The position numbers and the translations under genes are program-made. Shown here piece after piece: positions 40,924-50,723 of a stretch of 64,000 nucleotides of DNA. The notes below the pieces were generated by a model. It saw only the letters and a list, made by a program, of their open reading frames with translations. It did not search any database and was not told the origin of the DNA. Numbering within the stretch: the stretch's first letter is position 1; each line of letters begins with the position of its first letter. Location: NCBI GenBank assembly GCA_002325375.1, contig DCRZ01000008.1, positions 63,438-127,437 of the forward strand. Direction: 5' to 3'. The stretch comes from Rhodospirillaceae bacterium UBA1479 (GTDB lineage: Bacteria; Pseudomonadota; Alphaproteobacteria; Rhodospirillales; Casp-alpha2).

Positions 40924-42229
40924 ACTTTCCTGCCCTGATGAACTTGAGCGGGTTCAACGGCTTGTTGTTGAACACCACCTCGTAATGGAGGTGTGGCCCC
41001 GTGCTTCGGCCCGTACTACCCAGAAGTCCAATCTTCTCATGAAACTTCACTTCTTGGCCAACCTTAACGAGAACCTTGCTGAGATGCGCGAACCGGGTTT
41101 TCAGCCCCAGCCCGTGGTCGATCTCGATCAGGCGGCCGTAACGTCCCTTCCAGCCGGCATAGGTCACCTTGCCCGCGGCCGTCGAGTAAACCGGGGATTT
41201 CACCGGACCGCCCAGGTCGACGCCGTAATGGGCGGACCAGCGGTTGGTCATGGGATCCTTGCGCTTACCGTAGCTGGAAGTGATGTAATAGGACGTCAGA
41301 GGGGCTGCGAGCGGCACGCGGGCAATGGATTCCTGAAGGGATTCAAGGCGGTTCAAATTGCGGTCCAGATTGGCCAGTTCAAGCTTCAGGTCACCGGCCG
41401 GCAGACCGTCGGGTTCGACCGGAATGAACGGGCCGCCGACACCTGACTTGTCTTCTTCGCTGACGCCGAGCAGCCGGTCCGGCTCCAACCCGGTCAGTTC
41501 GATGACCTTTTCCAGGCCGGCGATCTGGTCACCGGCGCGTTCGTTCATGCGCTGGACGACTTCACCTTCCGTTTCCTGAAGTTCCTTCAGGCGCGAGGTC
41601 AGTTCCTCGACCCGGTTGCGCATGCGCGATGAATCGTTCTGCGCCTTGTTGCGCTCGGTCATGATCAGATGCAGGTCGCTTTCGACCGCGTTCAGATTGT
41701 CCTTCAGCGCGAAATTGCGGCCCGACAGAGACGTCATTTCGTTCTCAAGCGTGGCCAGTTGTTCCTTCAGGCGTTCGCGCGCACTGATCACCTGCTGACG
41801 CTCGGCGGCGGTGATTTCCAGCTTGCGGGACACGGAACTCAGGTTGCGCTGCAGGGCGGCGTTCTTTTCAACCAGCCCCAGCATGAGGGAATGGTTTTCC
41901 TCAAGATCCTTGGTGATCGAGGCGAACTTGCGCTGGTACTCGGCAACTTCGTTGAGTAACGAACGATAGGCCAGGCGCGCGCCGGCAATCTCATCGTCCT
42001 TGGCCTGCAGGACCTGGTCGTGCATCAGGAAGCTGACGGAGGTGAAGGTGCTCCACGACAGCGCCACGGCGACGACGCCGGACATCACGATCTGCAGGGG
42101 TTGGGAAACTTTGAAGTAGGACACCCGCCCTTCGGTGCGTACGACGAACTGGCGTTCCGGAAACAGCCGATCGATAAGCTCCCGCAAGTGCTTAACGGCA
42201 TTCGTTTCGAAGGCTCCCCGTCTCATCAT
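40904..42229 (-). CDS. M23 family metallopeptidase with membrane anchor and coiled coil
   Basis: 441 residues from the first of two tandem ATGs (42229 or 42226); upstream GGGGGA favours the second. An N-terminal cytoplasmic stretch and one membrane helix (QIVMSGVVAVALSWSTFTSV) are followed by a coiled coil of about 170 residues. The LytM/M23 domain has the zinc-binding motifs SAHYGVDLGG and GPHLHYEV, so it should be a real endopeptidase rather than a degenerate EnvC-type activator. Paired with the overlapping bactofilin, which likely positions it. Confidence 0.93.
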   Translation of the reverse strand: MMRRGAFETNAVKHLRELIDRLFPERQFVVRTEGRVSYFKVSQPLQIVMSGVVAVALSWSTFTSVSFLMHDQVLQAKDDEIAGARLAYRSLLNEVAEYQRKFASITKDLEENHSLMLGLVEKNAALQRNLSSVSRKLEITAAERQQVISARERLKEQLATLENEMTSLSGRNFALKDNLNAVESDLHLIMTERNKAQNDSSRMRNRVEELTSRLKELQETEGEVVQRMNERAGDQIAGLEKVIELTGLEPDRLLGVSEEDKSGVGGPFIPVEPDGLPAGDLKLELANLDRNLNRLESLQESIARVPLAAPLTSYYITSSYGKRKDPMTNRWSAHYGVDLGGPVKSPVYSTAAGKVTYAGWKGRYGRLIEIDHGLGLKTRFAHLSKVLVKVGQEVKFHEKIGLLGSTGRSTGPHLHYEVVFNNKPLNPLKFIRAGKYVFKDK

Positions 42230-42528
42230 TCCCCCGTATTCCTTCCCTCGTGCGTGGTCATTCCGGTCCCAGTTCGGCGCCGCCCGGCACTTGGCTTTCA
42301 CGTCTGAGCCGGGTAGACAGTCTTTATTGTTTTTGGGCCACCTTCAGGCCCCCATCGGCCCCGGAAGCGATATGCCTGTGTCGAAGGTATAGGGAAGGTC
42401 TAAGGCGTTCAAGTCTACATTTCCGCACGGCCGTGAACACATCGCAAAAGCGTTGAATTTCCGGCCTTTTCAAACGATTCAAGGCGGTTACGGCACCTCT
42501 TCGACGGGGTCCGAAAAGGAGCATTAGA
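42230..42528. other. 299-base divergent intergenic region between the M23 peptidase and pgpA
   Basis: It must hold both promoters. On the minus strand TTGAAC (42412-42407) and TATACC (42391-42386) have a 15-base spacer, a weak candidate for the peptidase. I found no good plus-strand promoter. No RNA gene or conserved small frame is apparent. Confidence 0.4.
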
Positions 42529-43050
42529 TTGACCGAAAACACCATGTCCAGGGCCGCGCCAAACCCCGACCGGGAGCGTCCCCCGGCCCTCAATCCCGCG
42601 ATGATCATCGTCACATGGTTCGGCTGCGGCCTGTCGCCGAAAGCACCGGGAACCGTCGGTTCCCTGGGCGCCCTGCCCGTCGCCTGGGCGATCCTGTTCT
42701 ATTCGGGCTGGACCTGGTTGGCCGTCGCGGCGGTTGCGGCGACGGTGATCGGCATTCTCGCCACGGCGGCGGTGCTCAAACGCTCCGCCGTCAAGGATCC
42801 GTCCTTCGTGGTGATCGATGAGGTCGCGGGGCAATGGATCGCCCTGCTGCCGGCGGGCCTGGACCCTGTCCTGTTCATCGCCGCCTTTCTTGCCTTCCGC
42901 CTGTTCGACATCTGGAAGCCGTGGCCCGTCAGTTGGGCCGATCGTGCGGTTCCGGGGGCGCTCGGCGTGATGTTAGATGACCTGATCGCCGGAGGCTTTG
43001 CGGCGGCCCTTGTCTACGGATTAGGATATGCGTTGGCCGGAGGAACCTAA
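42529..43050 (+). CDS. pgpA: Phosphatidylglycerophosphatase A
   Basis: 173 residues from a TTG at 42529, set by AAGGAG seven bases before it; the next ATG (42544) has no site. PgpA removes the phosphate from phosphatidylglycerophosphate in the inner membrane. WFGCGLSPKAPGTVGSLGAL, VIDEVAGQWIALL and FRLFDIWKPWPVSWADR (the family DxxKPxP) are intact, with four membrane segments. Followed after 4 bases by the CinA-family gene. Confidence 0.95.
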   Translation: MTENTMSRAAPNPDRERPPALNPAMIIVTWFGCGLSPKAPGTVGSLGALPVAWAILFYSGWTWLAVAAVAATVIGILATAAVLKRSAVKDPSFVVIDEVAGQWIALLPAGLDPVLFIAAFLAFRLFDIWKPWPVSWADRAVPGALGVMLDDLIAGGFAAALVYGLGYALAGGT

Positions 43051-43054
43051 CACC

Positions 43055-43543
43055 ATGACCGATGCCGTGATTGACGATCTGGCGCGCCAGGTGATCGAAA
43101 CCTATGCGGCCCGGGGCCTGACCTTGGGCACCGCCGAAAGCTGCACCGGCGGCCTGATCGCCGGCGCCCTGACCGGCATCTCGGGATCATCGGCGGTGGT
43201 CGACCGCGGCTTCGTCACCTATTCCAACGACGCCAAGATGGACCTGCTGGACGTGGCCGGATCGACCTTGCGCGATCACGGCGCCGTCTCCGAGGAAACG
43301 GCCCGGGCGATGGCCTGGGGCGTGCTGACCCATACCCCCGTCGACTGCGCCGTCGCCGTCACCGGTATCGCCGGGCCGACCGGCGGCACCAAGGACAAGC
43401 CTGTCGGCCTCGTCCACTTCGGCGCCGCCCGCCACGGGCGGAAGATCGTTCATGAACGGCACGTGTTCGAGGGCGACCGGGCGGCGGTGCGGGCAGCGAC
43501 CGTGAAACGGGCGTTGGAACTGCTGCTCAGCCTCGCTGACTGA
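43055..43543 (+). CDS. CinA-family nicotinamide-nucleotide amidohydrolase (PncC type)
   Basis: 162 residues from ATG 43055, with GGAGG upstream. This is the stand-alone amidohydrolase domain that converts NMN to nicotinate mononucleotide. Motifs are LGTAESCTGGLIAGALTGISG, GFVTYSNDAKMDLL, ETARAMAWGV and VAVTGIAGPTGGTKDKPVG. The N-terminal CinA domain is absent. It overlaps the convergent RatA-like gene by 17 bases. Confidence 0.95.
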   Translation: MTDAVIDDLARQVIETYAARGLTLGTAESCTGGLIAGALTGISGSSAVVDRGFVTYSNDAKMDLLDVAGSTLRDHGAVSEETARAMAWGVLTHTPVDCAVAVTGIAGPTGGTKDKPVGLVHFGAARHGRKIVHERHVFEGDRAAVRAATVKRALELLLSLAD

Positions 43544-44003
43544 CCGCGCCGGACGGCGTGGGAGCCCCGCCGTAAAGATCATCCGCGCGGCTTTCAAAGG
43601 CATTGACCATCTTGGTCACGGCCTCGTTGAACACCACCGAGATCGCCGACTGCAGCAGTTTGGAGCGGAATTCGAAATCCACGTAGAAGTCGATGTCGCA
43701 TTCCTGCCCGTTCTCGGTCGGTATGAAAATCCAGTGATTTTTCAGATATTTGAACGGGCCGTCCGAATAGGCGACGTCAACACGCTTGGCCTCCCAATCC
43801 AGCGCCACGCGGGACGTGAAGCGTTCGCGGAAAATCTTGAAGCCGATCACCATGTCGGCGACCAGAAGCGTGTCCGAGCGTTCGCGAATGCGGGTCGCCT
43901 GACACCAGGGCAGGAATTCCGGGTAGCGTCCGACGTCGGCAACCAGATCGAACATCTGATCGGCCCGGTAGGGCATCCGTCGGATTTCCGCATGGGTGGG
44001 CAT
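43527..44003 (-). CDS. RatA/Coq10-family START-like protein (ubiquinone-binding)
   Basis: 158 residues. Homologs of mitochondrial Coq10 bind ubiquinone and assist respiratory electron transfer; in E. coli the relative RatA was described as a ribosome-association toxin. The family start HAEIRRMPYRADQMFDLVAD is visible, followed by YPEFLPWCQ, FRERFTSRVALD and DGPFKYLKNHWIFIP. The name RatA should not be read as evidence of a toxin-antitoxin system, because no partner gene is present. It is 4 bases from the lipA stop. Confidence 0.92.
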   Translation of the reverse strand: MPTHAEIRRMPYRADQMFDLVADVGRYPEFLPWCQATRIRERSDTLLVADMVIGFKIFRERFTSRVALDWEAKRVDVAYSDGPFKYLKNHWIFIPTENGQECDIDFYVDFEFRSKLLQSAISVVFNEAVTKMVNAFESRADDLYGGAPTPSGAVSQRG

Positions 44004-44007
44004 GGCG

Positions 44008-44952
44008 TTAGCCCCGGCCTGCCTGACGCGCGGCCTGCAATTTAGCGAAGTCCTCGCCCGCGTGGTGGCTTGAGCGGGTCAGCGGCGAGGCGGAGACCAA
44101 AAGGAAGCCCTTGGCTTCGGCCAGGCGCCGGTATTCTGTGAACTCGTCCGGCGTGACGAAGCGGTCGACGGGGGCATGGCGCGTGGTCGGCGCCAGGTAC
44201 TGACCGATGGTCAGGAAGTCGACCCGGGCGGAGCGCAGGTCATCCATGACCTGCAGCACCTCGGAGCGGGTTTCGCCGAGCCCGACCATGATACCGGACT
44301 TGGTGAACACGTTGGCGTCGATGTCCTTGGCCCGGTCCAGAATCTTCAGGGAATGGAAATAACGCGCCCCCGGGCGGATGGAGGGGTAGAGCCGCGGCAC
44401 GGTTTCCAGATTGTGGTTGAACACGTCCGGCTTCGCCTGGATCACGGCTTCGAGCGCCCCTGGTTTGTCGCGGAAATCGGGGGTCAGGATTTCGATGGTC
44501 GTTTCCGGCGTGGTCTCACGCAGGCGTTCGATGCACTTCACGAACTGCCCCGCCCCGCCGTCGGCCAGGTCGTCGCGGTCGACGGAGGTGATGACCAGAT
44601 GCTTCATGCCCATTTCGCCGGCGGCGATGGCCAGGTTGTCGGGCTCCAGCGGATCGACCTTCCCCGGCTTGCCCGTCGCCACGTTGCAGAACGCGCAGGC
44701 GCGGGTGCAGATGTCGCCCAGGATCATCACCGTGGCGTGCTTCTGGGCCCAGCATTCGCCGATGTTCGGGCAGGCCGCTTCCTCGCAGACCGTCGTCAGA
44801 TTGCGTTCGCGCATCAGCTTGCGGGTTTCCGCATAAGCCGGTGACGTGGGCGCCTTGACCCTGATCCACGCAGGTTTTTTCTGGTGGGGGTTTTCCGGGT
44901 TCTTGGCTTTCTCCGGATGACGCAGCGGCCGAACGTTGTCTGTGTTTGCCAT
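44008..44952 (-). CDS. lipA: Lipoyl synthase
   Basis: 314 residues. LipA is a radical-SAM enzyme that inserts two sulfurs into octanoyl groups on lipoyl domains. The auxiliary cluster cysteines are C56, C61 and C67 ([12 protein letters not shown]), and the SAM cluster is C82, C86 and C89 ([10 protein letters not shown]). The C-terminal RSSHHAGE holds the conserved serine ligand. It lies 3 bases downstream of lpd; its product lipoylates the E2 and E1 beta proteins encoded just upstream. Confidence 0.98.
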   Translation of the reverse strand: MANTDNVRPLRHPEKAKNPENPHQKKPAWIRVKAPTSPAYAETRKLMRERNLTTVCEEAACPNIGECWAQKHATVMILGDICTRACAFCNVATGKPGKVDPLEPDNLAIAAGEMGMKHLVITSVDRDDLADGGAGQFVKCIERLRETTPETTIEILTPDFRDKPGALEAVIQAKPDVFNHNLETVPRLYPSIRPGARYFHSLKILDRAKDIDANVFTKSGIMVGLGETRSEVLQVMDDLRSARVDFLTIGQYLAPTTRHAPVDRFVTPDEFTEYRRLAEAKGFLLVSASPLTRSSHHAGEDFAKLQAARQAGRG

Positions 44953-44955
44953 GGT

Positions 44956-46362
44956 TTAGAAGTGGATCACCCGCCCATAGGCGTCAAGGACGGATTCATG
45001 CATCATTTCCGACAGGGTCGGGTGCGGGAACACCGTATGCATGAGGTCTTCCTCGGTGGTTTCCAGGCCCATGGCGATGACGAAACCCTGAATCAGCTCG
45101 GTCACCTCGGCGCCGACCATGTGGGCACCCAGCAATTGCCCGGTCTTTTCGTCGAACACGGTCTTGACGAGGCCGTCGGGCTCGCCCAGTGCAATGGCCT
45201 TGCCGTTGCCGAGGAACGGGAAGCGGCCGACCTTGACCGTATAGCCCTGCTCTTTCGCCTTGGCTTCCGTCAGGCCGACGCTGGCGACCTGCGGATGGCA
45301 GTAGGTGCAGCCGGGAATGTGGTTCTTGTCCATGGGATGGACGCCGTCCAGGCCCTTGATCTTCTCGACGCAGATGACGCCTTCGTGCTCGGCCTTATGG
45401 GCCAGCATGGGCGGCCCGGCGACGTCGCCGATGGCATAGACGCCGTGCTCCGCCGTGCGGCCGTATTCATCAATGACGATGCAGCCCCGGTCGGTCTTGA
45501 CCTTGGTGTTCTCCAGGCCGATGCCTTCGATGTTGCCCTGCACGCCAACGGCGGAAATCACCCGATCAACGGTAATTTCCTGGGTCTTGCCGTCCTTGCC
45601 CTCGACCGTGCAGGTCACGGTGTTGGCCCCCTTGGCCAGCTTCGTAACCTTGGCATCGGTCATGATCTTGAGGCCCGATTTTTCCATCTTCTTGCGCGCG
45701 ACGGCGGAAATCTCCGCGTCCTCGACGGGCATGATCTGGGTCATGACCTCGACCACCGTCACGTCCGCGCCCAGGGTGTGATAGAAGCTGGCGAATTCGA
45801 TGCCGATGGCGCCCGATCCGATGACCAAAAGCTTCTTCGGGAAGATGTCGGGCTTCAAAGCCTCGAAATAGGTCCAGACCAGCTTGCCGTCGGGCTCCAG
45901 CCCCGGCAAAGCGCGGGGCCGCGCCCCGGTCGCGACGATGATGTGTTTGCCGGTCAAATCGGGCAACGCCTTGCCGTCGGTGCCGGTGACCGCGACCTTG
46001 CCACCGCCCTTGAGCACGCCGGTGCCGTCAACGACCGTCACCTTGTTCTTCTTCAACAGATGCCCGACGCCGCCGTTCAGCTGCTTGGACACGCCGCGCG
46101 ACCGCGCGATGACCTTGTCGATGTCGAAGGACACGTCCTTGGCGCTCAGGCCATAGGCGTCCGCGTGCTGCATGTAGTGATAGATCTCGGCGGAGCGCAG
46201 CAGTGCCTTGGTCGGGATGCAGCCCCAGTTGAGGCAGATGCCGCCCAGGTGCTGTTTTTCCACGACGCAGGTCTTGAAACCCAACTGTGCCGCGCGGATC
46301 GCGGCGACGTAGCCGCCCGGCCCGCCGCCAATGATCAGGATGTCGAACGAGGTGTCAGCCAT
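44956..46362 (-). CDS. lpd: Dihydrolipoyl dehydrogenase (E3)
   Basis: 468 residues. E3 reoxidises dihydrolipoamide with NAD. FAD-binding GGGPGGYVAAIRAAQLG, the redox disulfide C43/C48 in GGICLNWGCIPTKALL, the NAD site VIGSGAIGIEFASFY, and the C-terminal HPHPTLSEMMHE with the catalytic histidine are all present. Co-operonic with pdhC (18-base gap) and lipA. Confidence 0.97.
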   Translation of the reverse strand: MADTSFDILIIGGGPGGYVAAIRAAQLGFKTCVVEKQHLGGICLNWGCIPTKALLRSAEIYHYMQHADAYGLSAKDVSFDIDKVIARSRGVSKQLNGGVGHLLKKNKVTVVDGTGVLKGGGKVAVTGTDGKALPDLTGKHIIVATGARPRALPGLEPDGKLVWTYFEALKPDIFPKKLLVIGSGAIGIEFASFYHTLGADVTVVEVMTQIMPVEDAEISAVARKKMEKSGLKIMTDAKVTKLAKGANTVTCTVEGKDGKTQEITVDRVISAVGVQGNIEGIGLENTKVKTDRGCIVIDEYGRTAEHGVYAIGDVAGPPMLAHKAEHEGVICVEKIKGLDGVHPMDKNHIPGCTYCHPQVASVGLTEAKAKEQGYTVKVGRFPFLGNGKAIALGEPDGLVKTVFDEKTGQLLGAHMVGAEVTELIQGFVIAMGLETTEEDLMHTVFPHPTLSEMMHESVLDAYGRVIHF

Positions 46363-46380
46363 GATGTCTACCCTCCCCGC

Positions 46381-47676
46381 CTACAGCAGCAACTGAATGG
46401 GATCTTCGAGGATCGCCTTCAGTTCCTTGGCGAAACCGGCCGCCGTGGCGCCGTCGATGCAGCGGTGATCGACCGCCAGCGTCAGGGACATGACCGTGGC
46501 GACGGAAAGCGCGCCGTTCTTCACGACCGGGCGCTGTTCGCCGGCCCCGACGCTGAGGATGCCGCCCTGGGGCGGGTTGATGATCGAATTGAACGACTTC
46601 ACCCCGAACATGCCCAGGTTGGAGATGGTGAAGGTGCCGCCCTGGAATTCCTCGGGCGCCAGCTTGCCGTCCCGCGCCTTACCGGCCAGTTCCTTGGCCT
46701 TGGCGGAAATGGCGGCGAGACCCAGCGATCCCGCGTCCTTGATGATCGGCGTGATCAGCCCGCCTTCGATGGCGACGGCGACGGAGACGTCGGCGCGCTT
46801 GAACTTGAGGATCGCATCATCCGTGTAGGACACGTTGACGTCCGGGCAGCGGCGCAGGGCCACGGCCACGGCCTTGATGACGAAATCGTTGACGGAAATC
46901 TTGTAATCCGCCCCGTCGCGGCCGTTCAGGTCCTTGCGCGCGGCCAGCAGCTTGTCGATCTCGACATCGATCGAGATGTTGAAATGCGGAATGTCGCGGG
47001 CCGAGGCCGTCAGCCGCGTGGCGATGACCTTGCGCATGGACGAATTCGCCACGGCCTCAAATTCCGGCATGTTGGCGAATACCGGATCACCTTGGGCCGG
47101 CGTCGGTGCGGCGGCCGGGGCGCTGGCGCCCGTGGTGGCGGATGCCGCCGAAGGGGCGGCCTTGCCCGTGCCGGATGCCAGGGCCGCGTCCACGTCGCGC
47201 TTGACGACGCGGCCGCGCGGGCCGGTGCCGGAAATGGCGGCAAGGTCGAGGCCCTGCTGGCCAGCGATGCGCTTGGCCAGCGGGCTGGCGATCACCCGGT
47301 CGCCGGATGCGGCCGCCGGGGCGGCGGTGGGTGCTGCGGGCGTTGCCGGTGCGGCTTTGGGTGCGTCCGCCGTCGGCGCCGGGGCAGCAGCGCCGCCCGA
47401 GGTATCGGCGCCGTCGAGGGCCGAGGCATCCTCGCCGTCTTCCAGCAGCAATGCGATGACCGCGTTCACGGCGACGTCGGCGGTGCCTTCCGGCACCACG
47501 ATCTTGCCGAGGATGCCTTCTTCCACGGCTTCGACCTCCATGGTCGCCTTATCCGTTTCGATTTCCGCGAGAACGTCGCCGCTTTCCACGGCGTCGCCTT
47601 CCTTCTTGTGCCACTTGGCCAGGTTGCCCTCCGTCATGGTCGGGCTCAGGGCCGGCATTAGAATCTTGATCGGCAT
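46381..47676 (-). CDS. pdhC: Pyruvate dehydrogenase E2 (dihydrolipoyl acetyltransferase)
   Basis: 431 residues. One N-terminal lipoyl domain (lysine K43 in [15 protein letters not shown]) is followed by an Ala/Pro-rich linker, a peripheral-subunit binding domain (VIASPLAKRIAGQQGLDLAA), a second linker, and the catalytic domain with DHRCIDGATAAGFA (the histidine attacking CoA). A single lipoyl domain is normal for alphaproteobacteria. Confidence 0.97.
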   Translation of the reverse strand: MPIKILMPALSPTMTEGNLAKWHKKEGDAVESGDVLAEIETDKATMEVEAVEEGILGKIVVPEGTADVAVNAVIALLLEDGEDASALDGADTSGGAAAPAPTADAPKAAPATPAAPTAAPAAASGDRVIASPLAKRIAGQQGLDLAAISGTGPRGRVVKRDVDAALASGTGKAAPSAASATTGASAPAAAPTPAQGDPVFANMPEFEAVANSSMRKVIATRLTASARDIPHFNISIDVEIDKLLAARKDLNGRDGADYKISVNDFVIKAVAVALRRCPDVNVSYTDDAILKFKRADVSVAVAIEGGLITPIIKDAGSLGLAAISAKAKELAGKARDGKLAPEEFQGGTFTISNLGMFGVKSFNSIINPPQGGILSVGAGEQRPVVKNGALSVATVMSLTLAVDHRCIDGATAAGFAKELKAILEDPIQLLL

Positions 47677-47694
47677 GATGTCTCTCCCCCGCCT

Positions 47695-49056
47695 CTACGC
47701 GTAGCAGACGGCTTTCGCCGCCTCGACCACGTTGTGGGCCTTGGGCAGGGCCAATGCCTCCAGGTTCGCCGCATAGGGCATGGGCACGTCGGCGCCGGAC
47801 ACCCGGGTCGGCGGCGCGTCCAGATCGTCGAAGGCGTGCTCGATCATCAACTGGTTGATTTCGGCGCCGATCCCGCAGGTCGGCCAGCCCTCTTCGACCG
47901 TGACGATACGGTTGGTCTTCTTGACCGAAGCAACCAGGGTTTCGACGTCGATGGGACGCACCGTGCGCAGGTTGATGACCTCCGCGTCGATACCTTCGGC
48001 CGCCAGCTTTTCCGCCGCTTCCATGCAGATCCCGACGGCGATGGAGAACGCGACCAGGGTCACGTCCTTGCCCGGGCGCTCAATCTTGGCCTTGCCGATG
48101 GGCAGGGTCCAATCTTCGTCGTCCGGCACTTCGAAGCTTTGGCCGTAGAGGATTTCATTTTCAAGGAAGATCACCGGGTTGGGATCGCGGATCGCCGATT
48201 TCAGCAACCCCTTGGCATCCGCCGCCGACCACGGGGCGATGACCTTCAGCCCCGGGCAATGGGCGTACCATGACGCATAGCACTGGGAATGCTGGGCGCC
48301 GACGCGGGCCGCCGCCCCGTTGGGGCCGCGAAACACGATGGGGCAACCCATCTGTCCGCCCGACATGTACAGCGTCTTGGCGGCGGAGTTGATGATCTGG
48401 TCGATGGCCTGCATGGCGAAGTTGAAGGTCATGAATTCGACCACGGGCTTCAGTTCCAGGAACGCGGAGCCCACGGCCATCCCGGCGAAGCCCTGTTCGG
48501 TGATCGGCGTATCGATCACGCGCTTGTCGCCGAATTCGTCGAGCAAGCCCTGGGAAATCTTGTACGCCCCCTGATACTGGGCGACTTCCTCGCCCATCAG
48601 GTAGACGTTGCCGTCGCGGCGCATTTCCTCTGCCAGGGCGGAATTGAGCGCCTCGCGCACGGTCATGGTCTTCATCGCGCCGGTGTAATCGGGCTCGGCG
48701 GCGACCGTTGCGGCAACGGGAGCAGCGGCCGTCGCCGGCGCGGCCGGAGCCGGTGTTTCCGCCGCGGGGGCCGGGGCGGCGGCGGGCGCGCTGTCGGCGT
48801 CCGATACCGTCTCGCCGTCTTCGACGATCACCGCGATAGGCGTATTGACGGCGACGCCGTCCGTGCCGTCGGGGACCAGGATCTTGCCCAGGATGCCTTC
48901 ATCGACGGCCTCGACCTCCATGGTCGCCTTGTCGGTTTCGATTTCCAGCAACACGTCGCCGCTCGCGACGGTGTCCCCTTCCTTTTTGAGCCACTTGGCG
49001 ATCTTGCCCTCGGTCATGGTCGGAGAAAGCGCCGGCAGAAGTACTTGCGTAGCCAT
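47695..49056 (-). CDS. pdhB: Pyruvate dehydrogenase E1 beta subunit with N-terminal lipoyl domain
   Basis: 453 residues from ATG 49056. Residues 1-80 are a complete lipoyl domain (K43 in [17 protein letters not shown]), then an Ala/Pro linker, then the E1 beta transketolase-like domain ([54 protein letters not shown]). The lipoyl domain on E1 beta is known in alphaproteobacteria; the domain closely resembles the one in pdhC and may have been copied from it. It lies 32 bases behind pdhA and 18 bases before pdhC. Confidence 0.97.
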   Translation of the reverse strand: MATQVLLPALSPTMTEGKIAKWLKKEGDTVASGDVLLEIETDKATMEVEAVDEGILGKILVPDGTDGVAVNTPIAVIVEDGETVSDADSAPAAAPAPAAETPAPAAPATAAAPVAATVAAEPDYTGAMKTMTVREALNSALAEEMRRDGNVYLMGEEVAQYQGAYKISQGLLDEFGDKRVIDTPITEQGFAGMAVGSAFLELKPVVEFMTFNFAMQAIDQIINSAAKTLYMSGGQMGCPIVFRGPNGAAARVGAQHSQCYASWYAHCPGLKVIAPWSAADAKGLLKSAIRDPNPVIFLENEILYGQSFEVPDDEDWTLPIGKAKIERPGKDVTLVAFSIAVGICMEAAEKLAAEGIDAEVINLRTVRPIDVETLVASVKKTNRIVTVEEGWPTCGIGAEINQLMIEHAFDDLDAPPTRVSGADVPMPYAANLEALALPKAHNVVEAAKAVCYA

Positions 49057-49088
49057 GTTCAGATGTTCCCTTCGTGCGACGTTTTCGT

Positions 49089-50129
49089 TCAGGCTTCGAC
49101 CAGGACGTCGGTCCACAATTCGGACGCGTCCGGTTCCGGGCTCTGCTGTGCGAACTCAGCGGCCTCGTTGGCCAGGGCCTTCACTTCCTTGTCGATGGCC
49201 TTGAGGTCATCCTCGCTGACGACCTTGGCCTCCAGAAGCTTGTGGGCGAGCGTGTCGATGGGGTCCATCTCGCGGCGCACCTTCTGGACTTCTTCCTTGG
49301 TCCGGTACTTGGCCGGATCGGACATGGAATGCCCGCGGTAGCGGTAGGTCTTCATTTCCAGGATGACCGGCCCCTTGCCTTCGCGGCAGCGCTTGAGCGC
49401 CTCGGCCGCGGCTTCCTTGACCGCCAGAACGTCCATGCCGTCGACGGCAAAGCCCTCGATGCCGTGGGCCAGGCCGCGGGTGTGCAGATCGGCCGTCTTG
49501 GAGGTGCGTTCGATGGAGGTGCCCATGCCGTACTTGTTGTTTTCGATCACGTAGATCACCGGCAGGTTCCAGATCGCGGCCATGTTGAAGCTTTCATAGA
49601 CCTGCCCCTGGTTGATGGCGCCGTCGCCGAAATAGGCCATGCAGACGCCGCCGTCGCCCTTGTATTTATGGGCGAAGGCCAGCCCCGTGCCGAGCGGCAC
49701 CTGGGCGCCGACGATGCCGTGGCCGCCGAAGAAATTCTTTTCGCGGCTGAACATGTGCATGGAGCCGCCCTTGCCCCGCGAATAGCCGCCGCGCCGGCCG
49801 GTCAGTTCGGCCATCACGCCCTTGGGGTCCATGCCGCAGGCCAGCATGTGGCCGTGGTCACGGTAACTGGTGATGACGGTGTCCTGCGGTTCCGATGCCG
49901 CCATCATGCCGACGACGACCGCTTCCTGCCCGATGTAGAGGTGGCAGAATCCGCCGATCAGGCCCATGCCATACAGCTGGCCGGCCTTTTCCTCGAACCG
50001 CCGGATGAGCAGCATTTCGCGGTAATAATGGCGAAGCTCGTCGGGCGTCGGGCCCGTCTTGGAGGATTTCGCGGTGGATGATTTGGCTGGCGTTTTTGCC
50101 TTCGCCGCCGTCTTGGGTGACCGGGCCAT
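49089..50129 (-). CDS. pdhA: Pyruvate dehydrogenase E1 alpha subunit
   Basis: 346 residues from ATG 50129, with GGAGG before it. E1 alpha with E1 beta decarboxylates pyruvate on thiamine diphosphate. The TPP/Mg motif [20 protein letters not shown] and [14 protein letters not shown] are clear, with [14 protein letters not shown] earlier and the loop [16 protein letters not shown] short Lys/Ala/Ser-rich head ([19 protein letters not shown]) precedes the fold. Confidence 0.98.
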   Translation of the reverse strand: MARSPKTAAKAKTPAKSSTAKSSKTGPTPDELRHYYREMLLIRRFEEKAGQLYGMGLIGGFCHLYIGQEAVVVGMMAASEPQDTVITSYRDHGHMLACGMDPKGVMAELTGRRGGYSRGKGGSMHMFSREKNFFGGHGIVGAQVPLGTGLAFAHKYKGDGGVCMAYFGDGAINQGQVYESFNMAAIWNLPVIYVIENNKYGMGTSIERTSKTADLHTRGLAHGIEGFAVDGMDVLAVKEAAAEALKRCREGKGPVILEMKTYRYRGHSMSDPAKYRTKEEVQKVRREMDPIDTLAHKLLEAKVVSEDDLKAIDKEVKALANEAAEFAQQSPEPDASELWTDVLVEA

Positions 50130-50235
50130 TGGACCTCCCTTGGCTGACTGTTTCCATCCCCAGATGGCGCGCCAAAGGTGTCCGCCTTTTCGCATCCCTC
50201 CCAGGGTCGGCGGTTACCCGCCATCACTTCAGGAG

Positions 50236-50265
50236 ATCATAGCTGAAAAAAGGGGTGAAAAACAA
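50236..50265 (-). promoter_or_regulatory. Candidate sigma-70 promoter of the pdh operon
   Basis: On the minus strand TTGTTT (50265-50260), an 18-base spacer and TATGAT (50241-50236) lie about 107 bases before the pdhA ATG. Upstream of the -35, 50270-50325 is strongly AT-rich (TTTAATTAATCTAATAACAG) and could serve as an UP element or regulator site. Confidence 0.6.
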
Positions 50266-50333
50266 TATAGGTCAGGAATGCTGCTATTTAATTAATCTAA
50301 TAACAGTTAAATCACGATCATTACGGTGACGGA

Positions 50334-50723
50334 TCAGGCCTGTTTGGCCGCATCAAGCCAGGGCCACAGGCAGCCTTCCCGTCCGTAAATCCGCGACAAC
50401 AGGCCGTTGTCGCCGATCACGATGGCCGATGATTTCTTCCATTGCCGGATATAGGCGGGAGACGCCCAATGGGTGACGGCATATTCCCGCCCGCCTTCCA
50501 TGACCTCGACATCGTAACCCAGATAACCCGGACTTTGTTCCGCCAGGGTGGCGAGCATACGCAGGGCCTCGGCCCATCTGGTCGGCGGGTCGCCGTCCCA
50601 GGCATCGGTGAACAGGATCGCAAAATAGGTTGGCCGGGTACCGCCTTCGGGGTCGACGTCGACAAACGCCGCGGTCAGCAGATCCCTACCCTCGGCGACC
50701 GCAATGGACGCCTGGGCGGACAT
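50334..50723 (-). CDS. ABM-like dimeric alpha/beta-barrel protein 2
   Basis: 129 residues from ATG 50723; the gene starts in the last base of the preceding stop (TAATG). The middle shows an antibiotic-biosynthesis-monooxygenase-like pattern: TYFAILFTDAWDG, RMLATLAEQSPGYLGYDVEV, YAVTHWASPAYIRQWKK. Such proteins are small ferredoxin-like barrels that act as oxygenases, heme-degrading enzymes or simple dimers. The exact function is unknown. It is downstream of a second, similar protein, and both lie between ftsB and pdhA. Confidence 0.8.
   Translation of the reverse strand: MSAQASIAVAEGRDLLTAAFVDVDPEGGTRPTYFAILFTDAWDGDPPTRWAEALRMLATLAEQSPGYLGYDVEVMEGGREYAVTHWASPAYIRQWKKSSAIVIGDNGLLSRIYGREGCLWPWLDAAKQA

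Noticed and set aside
43527..44003. RatA-like gene read as a toxin of a toxin-antitoxin pair
   Set aside because: No antitoxin partner is present, and the place beside lipA fits the Coq10-type ubiquinone role.
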